Shown: piece by piece, positions 1 to 7,828 of the stretch | Layout: each line of letters begins with the position of its first letter | Numbering within the stretch: the stretch's first letter is position 1 | Assembly: GCA_964607865.1 (NCBI GenBank) | Contig: CAZSLZ010000028.1 | Coordinates: forward strand, 1-27,358 | Length of the DNA stretch: 27,358 bases | Direction of reading: 5' to 3' | From: CAZSLZ01 sp964607865 | Lineage (GTDB): Bacteria > Vulcanimicrobiota > JAJTBE01 > CAZSLZ01 | Notes under the pieces: model-generated | Told to the model about the DNA's origin: nothing | Databases searched by the model: none | Seen by the model: the letters and a program-made list of their open reading frames with translations, nothing else | Program-made: the position numbers and the translations under genes

Positions 1-65
1 GGCTTGCCACCTTGATTTCCTGATACGTTGACATTGGGTTGTTGACCGCCTACTGGAAAACTCAT
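1..65 (-). CDS. Unknown protein, N-terminal fragment
   Basis: Only the first 21 codons lie in the window; the gene runs off the left edge. The ATG at 65-63 follows a strong SD (GGGAGG, minus strand, 71-76) at normal spacing, and a promoter-like pair lies further upstream. The peptide begins MSFPVGGQQPNVNVSGNQ and is rich in Gly, Gln and Asn, with no signal peptide visible. I do not recognise the family. The start is well supported by the SD; the function is unknown. Confidence 0.6.
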   Translation of the reverse strand, partial: MSFPVGGQQPNVNVSGNQGGK

Positions 66-129
66 ATTTTCCTCCCTGTATGGTTGCTCCATAAAATATC
101 TGTTCGGTAAAAACAGCTTTTTTCAATCC

Positions 130-158
130 TATATCACGAATTCATGGGGAAAAGTCAA
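130..158 (-). promoter_or_regulatory. Candidate promoter of the left-edge gene
   Basis: On the minus strand TTGACT (153-158) and GATATA (130-135) are separated by 17 bases, resembling a sigma-70 type -35/-10 pair. It would drive the partial gene starting at 65, giving a leader of about 60 bases. The -10 match is imperfect. Confidence 0.4.
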
Positions 159-183
159 GAAAATGTTAAAGAATTGTAAAAAT

Positions 184-1737
184 TTATTTTAATAATGTAA
201 TAAACGTTAAGAAGGTAACTGTATTCCATATACAATGTACTACTATGCTGGGAATCAGGGAACCGCTTCGTTCATAAAGCAGGGCAAGCATTGCCCCTAA
301 TACGAAAAGATTAAATGTTACCCATATATCATAATGGATAAAGGCAAAGAGAAAAGATACCAGAATTATGGCAGGCATTGCTGTCATATATTTTCTGACT
401 GAAGTGTAAATGATACCTCGAAAAAGAAATTCTTCAAAAATGGGCCCAAACAGGCCTATAACCAGCCAGATAAAAACTAATTGAGTTCCTGTTGCATTCC
501 TGAGAATGTCGAAAGCAGGGTTAATTGATTCGGGGGTATTTTTCAGCAACAAAGAATACAGAACAGTTAAGCCCACCACTACAGGAACAACAGCAAAATA
601 CCCGGCAATTCCCAAACCAGATTTCTTTAACCCGTCAACAAAGTCCCTGATTTTTATACCGATCATTGATAGAGAAAACTTATGATAATCACTGCTTATT
701 ACCCTGAAAGATACAAAGAAAGTAAAAAGATAAACTCCAAGGTAACCGCTAAACATCATCAACGGAGGAAAATTTTTGTAATCTGTAAACAAGAACCTGG
801 CTAAAAGGCCAAAACCGTTTCTTATAATTTCCCATACAAGAAAAATTAATAGAGCTTTTTCTATGGAAAGGAGGTTGTATAAACTTTCGGGTTTTTTCAG
901 CCTTAGGTCAGAAAATTCCAGGGCGGATTTTTTATACCTGGTGGCAGTCAGAACAATAAGTATTATTAAAATGACCGGCCCCACAAACAAGCCACCCGTC
1001 ATAATAAGGGCAACAAAAATCAAGCCATATATCAAGGGCATCATCTGATTCTGCAGCTGCCGGGTTAATTGTTCAGCTTTATCCGGTTGTTCTGTTAACT
1101 GATAGAACCTTAACAATGTATAATTCTTATACCAGTTGTCAAGGTTGCTCTCTATCATTGCCTGGTAATTTTCCTTTTTTTCTTTTTCCAGATACTCCAG
1201 CTTCTCCTGAAAGTATATATCATAAAGAATACGTTTTATACTTTCGTTTTCCATGTGGGGTGCATACTTTTCAAAAACATCCCCTGCAACTTCACCATTC
1301 TTCTCGGAGCCCTCTTCCCCGTTTCTGGTAAAAACCGACTTAACCATATAATATTTATAAATTATCTCAGAATTTTCAGGGTTCTCTTCCAAAATATTTT
1401 CGAACTCCTGAGTTACTTCCTTGCCGAAAGAAGTCACTGCTTCCCTGCCCAGGGCACCCATTTCATCTTCAAAGAAAATCAGGTTAATGGCTTTCTCCAT
1501 TATTGCTACATTTTGAGGTATGGCCTGTTTGCCTTCCTGTTTCTGAATAGAAAAAGTTGAAATAAAAACACCGGTGGAAAACAGAAGCCAGCTTACAAAC
1601 AATACAAGTAAAGGCCAGTTTTTTAGCAAAGGCTGCAAACCGTCTTTCAGCGTATATTTTTCTGTTTCTGTTTCAGAATCGGAACCAGGCTCCCGAATAT
1701 TTTCATCGGTTCCTTCTTCATTCACTTTTTCATTCAT
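184..1737 (-). CDS. CPBP family intramembrane metalloprotease with long N-terminal domain
   Basis: A 517-residue membrane protein. Residues 1-40 are acidic and probably cytoplasmic; a first membrane segment at about 41-62 is followed by a charged helical region (about 65-230) that is probably extracytoplasmic, then seven or so hydrophobic segments from 233 to the C-terminus. The C-terminal part carries the CPBP (CAAX protease/bacteriocin-processing, Abi) motifs: EEFLFR with Glu435, Glu436 and Arg440, then FAFIH with His468, and HCIWN with His501. These residues bind the catalytic metal in the family. The substrate is unknown. It is last in a probable operon, 26 bases after the sugar kinase. 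The SD before its ATG is weak (AAGAGA). The long N-terminal soluble domain is unusual for the family, and I do not recognise it. Confidence 0.85.
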   Translation of the reverse strand: MNEKVNEEGTDENIREPGSDSETETEKYTLKDGLQPLLKNWPLLVLFVSWLLFSTGVFISTFSIQKQEGKQAIPQNVAIMEKAINLIFFEDEMGALGREAVTSFGKEVTQEFENILEENPENSEIIYKYYMVKSVFTRNGEEGSEKNGEVAGDVFEKYAPHMENESIKRILYDIYFQEKLEYLEKEKKENYQAMIESNLDNWYKNYTLLRFYQLTEQPDKAEQLTRQLQNQMMPLIYGLIFVALIMTGGLFVGPVILIILIVLTATRYKKSALEFSDLRLKKPESLYNLLSIEKALLIFLVWEIIRNGFGLLARFLFTDYKNFPPLMMFSGYLGVYLFTFFVSFRVISSDYHKFSLSMIGIKIRDFVDGLKKSGLGIAGYFAVVPVVVGLTVLYSLLLKNTPESINPAFDILRNATGTQLVFIWLVIGLFGPIFEEFLFRGIIYTSVRKYMTAMPAIILVSFLFAFIHYDIWVTFNLFVLGAMLALLYERSGSLIPSIVVHCIWNTVTFLTFITLLK

Positions 1738-1763
1738 TTCAATCTCTTTTCAATATTTACAGT

Positions 1764-2735
1764 TTACAAGACTTCTATCTTTTCAAATGCCAGAGCTGCC
1801 GAACCCACCAGGCCGGCGTTTTCTTTCAACACTGCAGAAACAACTTCTATTGAGCCCCTGGGAACCATGGTTGCCCGGGCATTTAATTCTTCTTTCAGTG
1901 ACGGCAGAAAGAAATCAATAGCAGTTGCTACCCTCCCCCCGATTATAAACCTCTGGGGGTTGACAGTATGCACAATACTTGCCATTCCAATTCCCAGATA
2001 ACGCCCGGTATCTTCCCAAACTTTCAAAGCTGTGGTATCTTCATTTCTGGCAGCATCATACAATGTTCTGGCGCTGACATCATTGATATGTTCCACCATA
2101 TTCCATAATTTGGAATCTCTGTTTTCCAGCATGGCTTCCCTTCCCCGGCGTGCAATATTTGGGCCGGAAGCCATAGCTTCCATGCATCCATAATTTCCAC
2201 AGTTACATTGATGGCCGTCAGGGTCCACCGTTATGTGCCCTATTTCTCCAGCCACTTCGTTGACCCCCAGAATCAAGCGTTTATCGAGAACTACTCCGCC
2301 GCCTATTCCAGTGCCGATTGCCATTATCACAAAATCCGAAACATCTTTTCCGGCGCCAAAATGTTTTTCTCCCAACGCTGCAGTTCTTACATCGTTGAGC
2401 ATATAAACGGGAATTCCCAGTTCCTCTTCAATAGGCCTGGTAACTTCCACATTTCTCCAGCGGAAATTGGGAGAAAAATGACAGATACCCCTTTTTGAAT
2501 CATGGCTGCCGGGGGCGCCAAGGCCCACAGCTTTTATCCTGCCCGAGAATTCCTTTTTTTCTTCAATTGCGCTTTTGATTGTTGGAACAATCATCTGTTT
2601 TATTATAACATCCGCATCCAGGGAAGTATCAATATCGGTTTCTTTTCTTAACAGCACTTCTCCGCTGGTATTCACCACACCCGCATATGCATGGGTGCCT
2701 CCCAGATCCACTCCAATTACCAATGTATTATCCAT
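1764..2735 (-). CDS. ROK family sugar kinase, probable glucokinase
   Basis: A 323-residue cytosolic kinase that phosphorylates a hexose, probably glucose, with ATP. The phosphate-binding loop DLGGT is at residues 10-14, the catalytic Asp is in LNDVRTAALGE (Asp115), and the ROK zinc signature GHITVDPDGHQCNCG followed by GCMEA supplies His167, Cys177, Cys179 and Cys184. Length is normal for ROK glucokinases. The ATG has a good SD (AAGGAG). It sits 18 bases after the phosphosugar isomerase, so the two may act successively on glucose and glucose 6-phosphate. ROK proteins also include fructokinases, N-acetylglucosamine/N-acetylmannosamine kinases and repressors; no DNA-binding domain is present here. 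Sugar specificity is inferred. Confidence 0.88.
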   Translation of the reverse strand: MDNTLVIGVDLGGTHAYAGVVNTSGEVLLRKETDIDTSLDADVIIKQMIVPTIKSAIEEKKEFSGRIKAVGLGAPGSHDSKRGICHFSPNFRWRNVEVTRPIEEELGIPVYMLNDVRTAALGEKHFGAGKDVSDFVIMAIGTGIGGGVVLDKRLILGVNEVAGEIGHITVDPDGHQCNCGNYGCMEAMASGPNIARRGREAMLENRDSKLWNMVEHINDVSARTLYDAARNEDTTALKVWEDTGRYLGIGMASIVHTVNPQRFIIGGRVATAIDFFLPSLKEELNARATMVPRGSIEVVSAVLKENAGLVGSAALAFEKIEVL

Positions 2736-2753
2736 TTTGCTCTCCTTATAAAT

Positions 2754-3818
2754 CTAATCCAATTTTGCCAGCTCTTTTTTCAGCCAGTGTATAGCGTCGA
2801 TTTCTGCCGGGTCTTTATCGTAAAGATAAGCCAGGTATATGCTTAATAAATCTCCAAATAAAATGAAATAAAATAATCTTTCCAGGCGGGTCTCCCCTTT
2901 GGGAAATATTTCTTCCACTTTTACCTTCTTTTTCAAATATTCCCTGGTCAGCTCAATTCTTGCCTTTACCCTGGTGTTTTCCTCTGGTTCTCTTAAAATT
3001 ATTACAAATTTATCGTCAAGAAGGCCTTCAGGCGCTCCCCATCCTACAATTTCGTTGTGGTTCAACTCGGGAAAATAAGTGGAAGTTGCAAACATTTTTG
3101 AATTTTCGTTGAATTGGCATTTCCAACGATAAGCCATGGTTTCCATATAACCCGATGATGAGTAAACAACGGGAATTCTGTTTTTGAGTGAAATCGCCAG
3201 TTTCAACGGCTGGTTCTCTTCGGTTTCAGTCCAGGACATCCATTGGTTGGCAATAGTTTTCAAAAATTCCGCAGTATTTTTAAGATCATCCAACTTCCCT
3301 TTATATAAACCTGTTTTAACCATAACTGCATAGAGAGAAGCGAAAAGAAACCCCAGGGCGGTTCGTGGCTGATAACCGCCAGGCACCTTGCCAAGCCAGG
3401 CTCCGTCTTTTAAAGATAACTCTTCAATTTTCCCGTTTGAAGAAAGGGCAACAACCCTGGCTCTTTTTTCGACACATTTTTCGTAAGCTGTTAATGTTTC
3501 TTCGGTATTACCCGAGTAAGAAGTTGCAATACACAGGGTATTTTCGTTAACGAAAGCGGGTATTTTATAATCCCGGCAGACAACCATGGGCACTTTCACC
3601 TGGTCTGCCATAAATGCTGAGAGCAGGTCGCCACCAATAGCTGAGCCTCCCATGCCCAGCAGAATAATATTCTGTGGTTGAAATTCTGGAATTTCCCAGT
3701 TTTGAGATAAATCCAGTACTTTTTCTATTTGCAGATGCAAGTTGAATGCAATTTCCAGTAAGCCTTCAGGATCAAATTCCTTAGATTTATTATTAATAAA
3801 ATCCGTGGTGATATTCAT
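2754..3818 (-). CDS. Bifunctional phosphoglucose/phosphomannose isomerase
   Basis: A 354-residue SIS-domain enzyme of the PGI/PMI family, which interconverts glucose 6-phosphate or mannose 6-phosphate with fructose 6-phosphate. The first SIS domain shows GMGGSAIGGDLL (about residues 55-66) and ATSYSGNTEETL (98-109), the phosphosugar-binding loops. The second half has FPELNHNEIVGW, the conserved segment with catalytic residues in this family. The ATG follows a strong SD (AAAGGGGGT). It is first in a minus-strand operon with the ROK kinase and the CPBP protease. A separate classical Pgi is not in this window, so this may be the main glycolytic isomerase; that is inference. Confidence 0.88.
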   Translation of the reverse strand: MNITTDFINNKSKEFDPEGLLEIAFNLHLQIEKVLDLSQNWEIPEFQPQNIILLGMGGSAIGGDLLSAFMADQVKVPMVVCRDYKIPAFVNENTLCIATSYSGNTEETLTAYEKCVEKRARVVALSSNGKIEELSLKDGAWLGKVPGGYQPRTALGFLFASLYAVMVKTGLYKGKLDDLKNTAEFLKTIANQWMSWTETEENQPLKLAISLKNRIPVVYSSSGYMETMAYRWKCQFNENSKMFATSTYFPELNHNEIVGWGAPEGLLDDKFVIILREPEENTRVKARIELTREYLKKKVKVEEIFPKGETRLERLFYFILFGDLLSIYLAYLYDKDPAEIDAIHWLKKELAKLD

Positions 3819-3842
3819 AACAAACCCCCTTTAAACATTAAT

Positions 3843-3871
3843 TTTTTATTAAATTAATCAACATGGTTCAA
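3843..3871 (-). promoter_or_regulatory. Candidate promoter of the sugar-isomerase operon
   Basis: On the minus strand TTGAAC (3866-3871) and TAAAAA (3843-3848) are 17 bases apart, just upstream of the isomerase SD, implying a short leader. The surrounding 3819-4046 region is very AT-rich, so chance matches are likely. Confidence 0.3.
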
Positions 3872-3984
3872 ATTCCTCTTGATCAAACCCGGAAAATGAT
3901 ATAGAATAAAAAGGTAAAAAAGCTATCTGTTTTATTTTATTAACATTTTTTTTACATTTTTGCAACATTTTATTAAACCGACTG

Positions 3985-3993
3985 TGTTATAAT
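3985..3993 (+). promoter_or_regulatory. Candidate extended -10 element
   Basis: TGTTATAAT is an extended -10 (TGn plus TATAAT) located 54 bases before the small gene at 4047. No good -35 is present at 16-18 bases. The flanking poly-T stretches (3940-3960) could act as an UP-like element. Confidence 0.35.
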
Positions 3994-4046
3994 CTTTTTG
4001 GAAAATAGTGTAAATTTTGTTGTTTTAATAAGAAAGGGGTCAAATA

Positions 4047-4427
4047 ATGGCTGACGAACAAGATCGCATTGAGCAAATACGTTCCCGTAGAAGTCGCGAA
4101 CACATAGGTGGACACCAGGCCCAGCAACCGCAGGTTCAAAACCGCCATGCAAGGCAACCAATTCAGGCAAGGCAGATATCTGAGACTCAGGGCCAGGGTG
4201 GCCGTGTGGCAGGAGCCGGCGGCGCCAGCGGGCCATGGTTGCAGGACAGGGTTACCCTCAGCCTGGAAGCTCAAATCGCTATGATTGAAATGCGTTCCAT
4301 GTATAAATTAAGCCTGGCCGATATGAATTATCATAACAAACAAAAACTCATATCAATTCGCCCCGGCATATTTCTGAAAATTGAGCCCACCAGCTGTTAT
4401 AAAATGGTCTATCATAACAGGATGTAA
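4047..4427 (+). CDS. Small Gln/Arg-rich protein of unknown function
   Basis: A 126-residue protein starting at an ATG with SD AAAGGGG at good spacing. The first 60 residues are polar and rich in Gln, Arg and His (for example HARQPIQARQ), followed by a Gly/Ala stretch AGAGGASG and then a probably helical part SLEAQIAMIEMRSMYK. There is no signal peptide or membrane segment. Coding GC is higher than the flanks, supporting a real gene. I do not recognise it. Near the C-terminus the DNA word TATCATAACA occurs twice, 81 bases (27 codons) apart and in the same frame, so the last 27 residues before the final NRM look like an in-frame insertion or expansion. Confidence 0.6.
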   Translation: MADEQDRIEQIRSRRSREHIGGHQAQQPQVQNRHARQPIQARQISETQGQGGRVAGAGGASGPWLQDRVTLSLEAQIAMIEMRSMYKLSLADMNYHNKQKLISIRPGIFLKIEPTSCYKMVYHNRM

Positions 4428-4735
4428 ATAACTTGAAATAAAATTTATCGAAACAATATAGTATATTAAAATATCAAACGTCATCAAGAGGTAAATAAAA
4501 ACCGGCAATAAGTTCAGAACCGGGTTTATTAAAAGGCCAACCTGGTTAATTACCCCGGTTTTCAACAAACCTCGAAATGACGATTTTTTTATGAATAAAC
4601 AAACAACCTGATTTTTCCATACATAATTAAATAATTTTATATTGGCAACCAATAAAAAAAAAGACTGATTATTTACTTTTGAAGGATTAAAAATTCAGCC
4701 AAATAAATATAATTAAAAAACGGAGCAACTGATTT
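4428..4735. other. Gene-free, AT-rich region with possible RNA secondary structure
   Basis: No credible gene. At about 4518-4560 the sequence AACCGGG pairs with CCCGGTT across a loop that itself contains AACC/GGTT arms, so a folded RNA or a terminator for the small upstream gene is possible, but no clear T-tract follows. A TATAAT at 4708-4713 could be the -10 of the next gene; I see no matching -35. Confidence 0.35.
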
Positions 4736-5755
4736 ATGAATATTTTAATAATTGGGTCTGGAGCCATAGGAACATTCGTAGGAGGAGTTCTTACCCGCGC
4801 CGGGAACCAGGTTACTTTCTATGATTTGCCCGAAGTGGTTGAAGAAATCAAAACCAGGGGTATTATAATTGAAGGCCTGGGTAATAAAATTACCCTGAAA
4901 AACCCCCCGGCAATATCTGACCTTGCAAACAATGCAGAATTCGACCTGGTAATTATTGCAGTAAAAGCATATTGTACCCGCGCTGTTGTTGAAATTTTAA
5001 AACCCGATATGGCCAGATATTTCTTATCGGTTCAAAATGGAATAGGAAACGAGGAAAAGATTGCCGCAAAAGTAGGTGGAGAAAAAGTAATTGCAGGCTC
5101 CATAACATATCCTGTAGCTTACCCCGAGCCGGGCTATGTAAAAATAGAAAATTCAAAAGCTGGTATTGGCTTTGCGCCCTTCAAGAAAGGGATTGATATT
5201 TCTGAAGTAACATCTATTTTTAAAGAGGCAAAAGTTAATATTTTATATACAGAAAACTACCAGAGTTTGAAATGGTCAAAACTTTTGTTAAACCTGGTAT
5301 GCAATGCAACCTGCGCCATTCTTGACATGACACCGGCAGAGATTTTTTCTGACATTCGCCTGGTTGAGATAGAAAAGAAACAAATTGTTGAAGCTGTGGA
5401 CGTAATGACTGCCCTGAAATTGCCAGTAATTGACCTTCCAGGCTACCCCACCCGCCTGATGGCTTTTGTTTACAAGTATTTCCCCACAATTCTCTTACAA
5501 TTGGTTTTAAGGAACAAAATAGCCAAAGGCCGGGGTAACAAGAAGCCATCTCTTCTGTTAGCCCTGGAAAAAGAAGCCAGCTGGACCGAGGTAAAATATT
5601 TAAACGGAGCTGTCTATCTTAATGGTTATGACCATGCCCTGACTACCAGGGTTAATAAAATCATTTATGAAACCTTGAAAGACATTACAAAAAAGAATAT
5701 TCCATGGGAAGATTATAAGAAAAATCCCGAAGCTTTCCTGAATCTTTTCTACTAA
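4736..5755 (+). CDS. Ketopantoate reductase family oxidoreductase (PanE/ApbA-like)
   Basis: A 339-residue NAD(P)H-dependent reductase. The N-terminal Rossmann fold begins MNILIIGSGAIGTFVGG with the GxGxxG dinucleotide loop; QNGIGNEE (about residue 100) is the conserved family segment after the cofactor domain. The C-terminal helical domain contains LKWSKLLLNL, which matches the KWxKL region holding the catalytic lysine in ketopantoate reductases. The family reduces 2-dehydropantoate to pantoate for coenzyme A synthesis, but many members act on other 2-oxo acids; at 339 residues it is somewhat longer than classical PanE, and no other pantothenate gene is nearby, so the substrate is unproven. 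The SD is GGAG, 11 bases before the ATG. A hairpin terminator follows the stop at once. Confidence 0.8.
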   Translation: MNILIIGSGAIGTFVGGVLTRAGNQVTFYDLPEVVEEIKTRGIIIEGLGNKITLKNPPAISDLANNAEFDLVIIAVKAYCTRAVVEILKPDMARYFLSVQNGIGNEEKIAAKVGGEKVIAGSITYPVAYPEPGYVKIENSKAGIGFAPFKKGIDISEVTSIFKEAKVNILYTENYQSLKWSKLLLNLVCNATCAILDMTPAEIFSDIRLVEIEKKQIVEAVDVMTALKLPVIDLPGYPTRLMAFVYKYFPTILLQLVLRNKIAKGRGNKKPSLLLALEKEASWTEVKYLNGAVYLNGYDHALTTRVNKIIYETLKDITKKNIPWEDYKKNPEAFLNLFY

Positions 5756-5757
5756 AA

Positions 5758-5779
5758 AAAGAACCCAAAAGGGTTCTTT
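5758..5779. terminator. Bidirectional hairpin terminator
   Basis: A perfect 9-bp stem (AAAGAACCC / GGGTTCTTT) with an AAAA loop begins three bases after the reductase stop codon. On the plus strand the T-tract is short (TTT then C). On the minus strand the stem ends in a run of seven T, so it is the stronger terminator in that direction, directly after the stop of the decayed minus-strand remnant. Confidence 0.8.
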
Positions 5780-5782
5780 CAA

Positions 5783-5990
5783 TTAGTGCTTATTTGCTGC
5801 ATATAATGTTACCTTAACTGCCGCATTTAAAAATACTCTGTTGCTTTGGTTACTGCTTCTTAGTTACTGTTCGTTTACTTCATAGGTTACTGCATTCAAA
5901 ACTTCGTTAGATTTATCGAGCTAATCCTACGTATCAGTGTTCATGTAATTCTTTGGTAAATGTTTCGAGTCTTTCTTCTTCTAATTATTA
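5783..5990 (-). pseudogene. Decayed coding remnant, family not identified
   Basis: Read on the minus strand, this stretch gives protein-like text broken by stops and a frame change: LEEERLETFTKELHEH, a TGA, YVGLAR, then in another frame SNEVLNAVTYEVNEQ, a TAA, and VFLNAAVKVTLYAANKH followed by TAA at 5783-5785. It ends 4 bases before the minus-strand side of the terminator, as a genuine gene end would. The repeated word GTTACTG in this region is explained by recurring Val-Thr/Ser-Asn codons rather than being an operator array. A transposase C-terminus is one guess, but I could not assign a family. Confidence 0.4.
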
Positions 5991-6122
5991 GATTATCATA
6001 TTCATTAACCAACACTTCTGATTTTTTATTTTTTTTTATAATTTTTTGTAACAGGAAACATGGGAAATTGCCTTAATAAGCTAAGTAAACCAATAAATAT
6101 TCATAATAAATGAGGTGGTATT
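5991..6122. other. AT-rich leader upstream of the nitroreductase
   Basis: Contains long T-runs (about 6014-6050) and the SD GAGGTGG (6112-6118) that fixes the TTG start at 6123. No convincing -35/-10 pair was found. Confidence 0.3.
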
Positions 6123-6674
6123 TTGAATAATGTAATAGAAGCCATTTTTAACCGTCAGAGCGTAAGAAGCTATAAAGATGAACAAATAAAACCCGGGGAG
6201 CTGGAGTTGATTGTAGAATCCGGGGTGCAGGCTGCCACAGCTAAAAATCGCCAACCCTGGCATTTTACCGTAATTCAGAACCGTGAGTTTATAGATTATA
6301 TGAATTTGGTAAACAACCGGTTAATGAGCAGAGATGACAATGAAACATTAAGCGAAAGAGCCAGGGACGGCAACTTTCATGTTTTTTACCATGCCCCCAC
6401 GGTAATTGTGGTTTCAGGCCAGAAGGACAATTATTACTCGCTGGTTGATTGCTCAGCGGCAGCACAGAATATGATGGTGGCAGCTGAGAGCCTGGGAATA
6501 GGGACTTGCTGGATCGGGCTGATAAGGTATTTTCTGAGCCTGGAAGAAGAAGTGGAAAAATTAAAAATTCCCGAGGGCTATGAACCCTTCTTCGCAGTCT
6601 GTTTCGGTTACAAGGGCGAGAACCTGAACCCCAAACCTGTGAGAGAAAAGGAAGTTGTCAGTTATATTGTGTAA
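6123..6674 (+). CDS. Nitroreductase family protein
   Basis: A 183-residue flavoprotein of the nitroreductase superfamily, normally an FMN-binding homodimer using NAD(P)H. The N-terminus NNVIEAIFNRQSVRSYKDE is the standard FMN-phosphate-binding opening (Arg-x-Ser-x-Arg), AAAQNMMVAAESLGIGTCW is the conserved central helix and loop, and FGYKGE with a basic tail closes the protein. The start is TTG, chosen because a strong SD (GAGGTGG) lies 4 bases upstream and the N-terminus then matches the family length. The physiological substrate cannot be told; members reduce nitro groups, quinones or flavins. It is intact although decayed DNA flanks it on both sides. Confidence 0.85.
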   Translation: MNNVIEAIFNRQSVRSYKDEQIKPGELELIVESGVQAATAKNRQPWHFTVIQNREFIDYMNLVNNRLMSRDDNETLSERARDGNFHVFYHAPTVIVVSGQKDNYYSLVDCSAAAQNMMVAAESLGIGTCWIGLIRYFLSLEEEVEKLKIPEGYEPFFAVCFGYKGENLNPKPVREKEVVSYIV

Positions 6675-6706
6675 ACTCCTGAGATAACAGAAAAATAATT
6701 TTCTTA

Positions 6707-7529
6707 TTACTTGATTTCTTTGTTAAACACATAATTTTTAGCTGTTTTTAAGGGATTATCGAAGAAATAGTTCTTTTTTGTAGTGCAACAAAACGAATAA
6801 GGGCATTTAGGTTGTTTTAATCTTTCCCATCCTGCATATCCATACCCCCAATCAAATCCACCCTCTTTATATTTATCTTCATAATCAAAGAAATCTGAGC
6901 AAGGCAATACCTTTCCGAAAGGATCGATAGAAGCCTGAAATATTCCCACATAACATTTGACTCTTTTAGGATTGAAAGGGTATTCTCCAATAGCCCTGAA
7001 AAAGTCCGGGCTGTCAACAAAGTATTTGGAATCTTTCGTTATTCAGTATTGTATTTATAACTTTTTTCAAGTTCCTCTTTTCAGCATCCCGTAATACTTC
7101 AGCTGCTTTTATTACTTTTTCATAGTTACCTTTTCCCCTCAATTTATCGTGGGTTTCTTCGTTGCCATCAACACTTATATTTAACACATCGGCGTAATCG
7201 AGTATTTCCTTTTTATAAGGCAATAACACACCGTTTGTAACAATAATCAAATCCATACCCAGTTGTTTCACAGAGCGGGAAAGATCTATTATGTCTTCTC
7301 TTAACAAACATTCACCGCCACTGAAACTCCATACTATGGTCCCATGCTCCCTGAATTCTTTCTATATTTCAATGGCCTGTTCCGTAGTTAATTCCTTTTC
7401 CGATTCTATCGCCCTTCTTCCACACATTTCACATTGAAGATTACATCGGTAAGTAATATAATGAGCGATTTTAACTGGCGTTCTTATACCCATTGCAAAT
7501 CTTGCCATAGCTTTTACTTTTGATATCAT
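6707..7529 (-). pseudogene. Broken radical SAM/SPASM enzyme
   Basis: The reading frame starts at ATG 7529 (SD-like GTGGTGGAAAG) and shows the radical SAM cluster CNLQCEMC, Cys29-x3-Cys33-x2-Cys36, in the context YITYRCNLQCEMC. An in-frame TAG at 7362-7364 interrupts it between the cluster and the SAM-binding FSGGECLLRED segment. The frame continues through IIVTNG and LNISVDGNEE to a frameshift at about 7031-7040, after which the other frame gives DSKYFVDSPDFFRAIGEYP and the C-terminal SPASM-type cysteines (LPCSD, KCPYSFCC). SPASM proteins mature peptides or modify sugars and enzymes using auxiliary Fe-S clusters. It is last in the decayed operon, starting 15 bases after the HAD fragment. Confidence 0.88.
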
Positions 7530-7543
7530 TCTTTCCACCACGT

Positions 7544-7828
7544 CTAAACTTTAAAAAATGAATAGATCTCATTTAAGCCATTAATCCTGAAACCCGCTTC
7601 ATACCTGCCGGGAACCTCGGATAACCTATACAGCCCGTCTTCTCTAATAATTCTTATCGTAGTTATTCCAAGTTTCTTCACATCTATAAAATCCCTGTAG
7701 GGATTATCTCCTATATGAACCACCTGTTGAGGTTCTAATCCATATTCATCAAGAATTTTCCTGAAACTTGTTACATCCGGCTTCTTTCTGCTCTCGCCAA
7801 AAGAATAAGTATATACTATTTCAACAGT
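7544..7828 (-). pseudogene. C-terminal fragment of a HAD-superfamily phosphatase
   Basis: On the minus strand this frame reads GESRKKPDVTSFRKILDEYG then QQVVHIGDNPYRDFIDVKKL and ends at TAG 7544-7546. KKPD supplies the HAD motif III lysine and GDNPYRD the motif IV acidic pair. Motifs I (DxDxT) and II are missing: the frame is preceded by a stop and directly abuts the truncated ATP-grasp gene at about 7826-7831. A deletion that removed the end of the ATP-grasp gene and the start of this one explains the junction. HAD proteins of this kind typically dephosphorylate sugar phosphates or nucleotides. Confidence 0.82.

Noticed and set aside
4353..4652. 99-residue hydrophobic open frame on the minus strand
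   Set aside because: No SD, TTG start in AT-rich DNA, overlaps the end of the small plus-strand gene, and the sequence has no recognisable motif.
5849..5892. Repeated GTTACTG words as an operator array
   Set aside because: Spacing is irregular and the repeats read as similar codons in the minus-strand remnant, so a protein origin fits better.
6689..6704. AGAAAA-ATAA-TTTTCT hairpin after the nitroreductase as a terminator
   Set aside because: All-weak 6-bp stem with almost no G-C pairs; too unstable to call.
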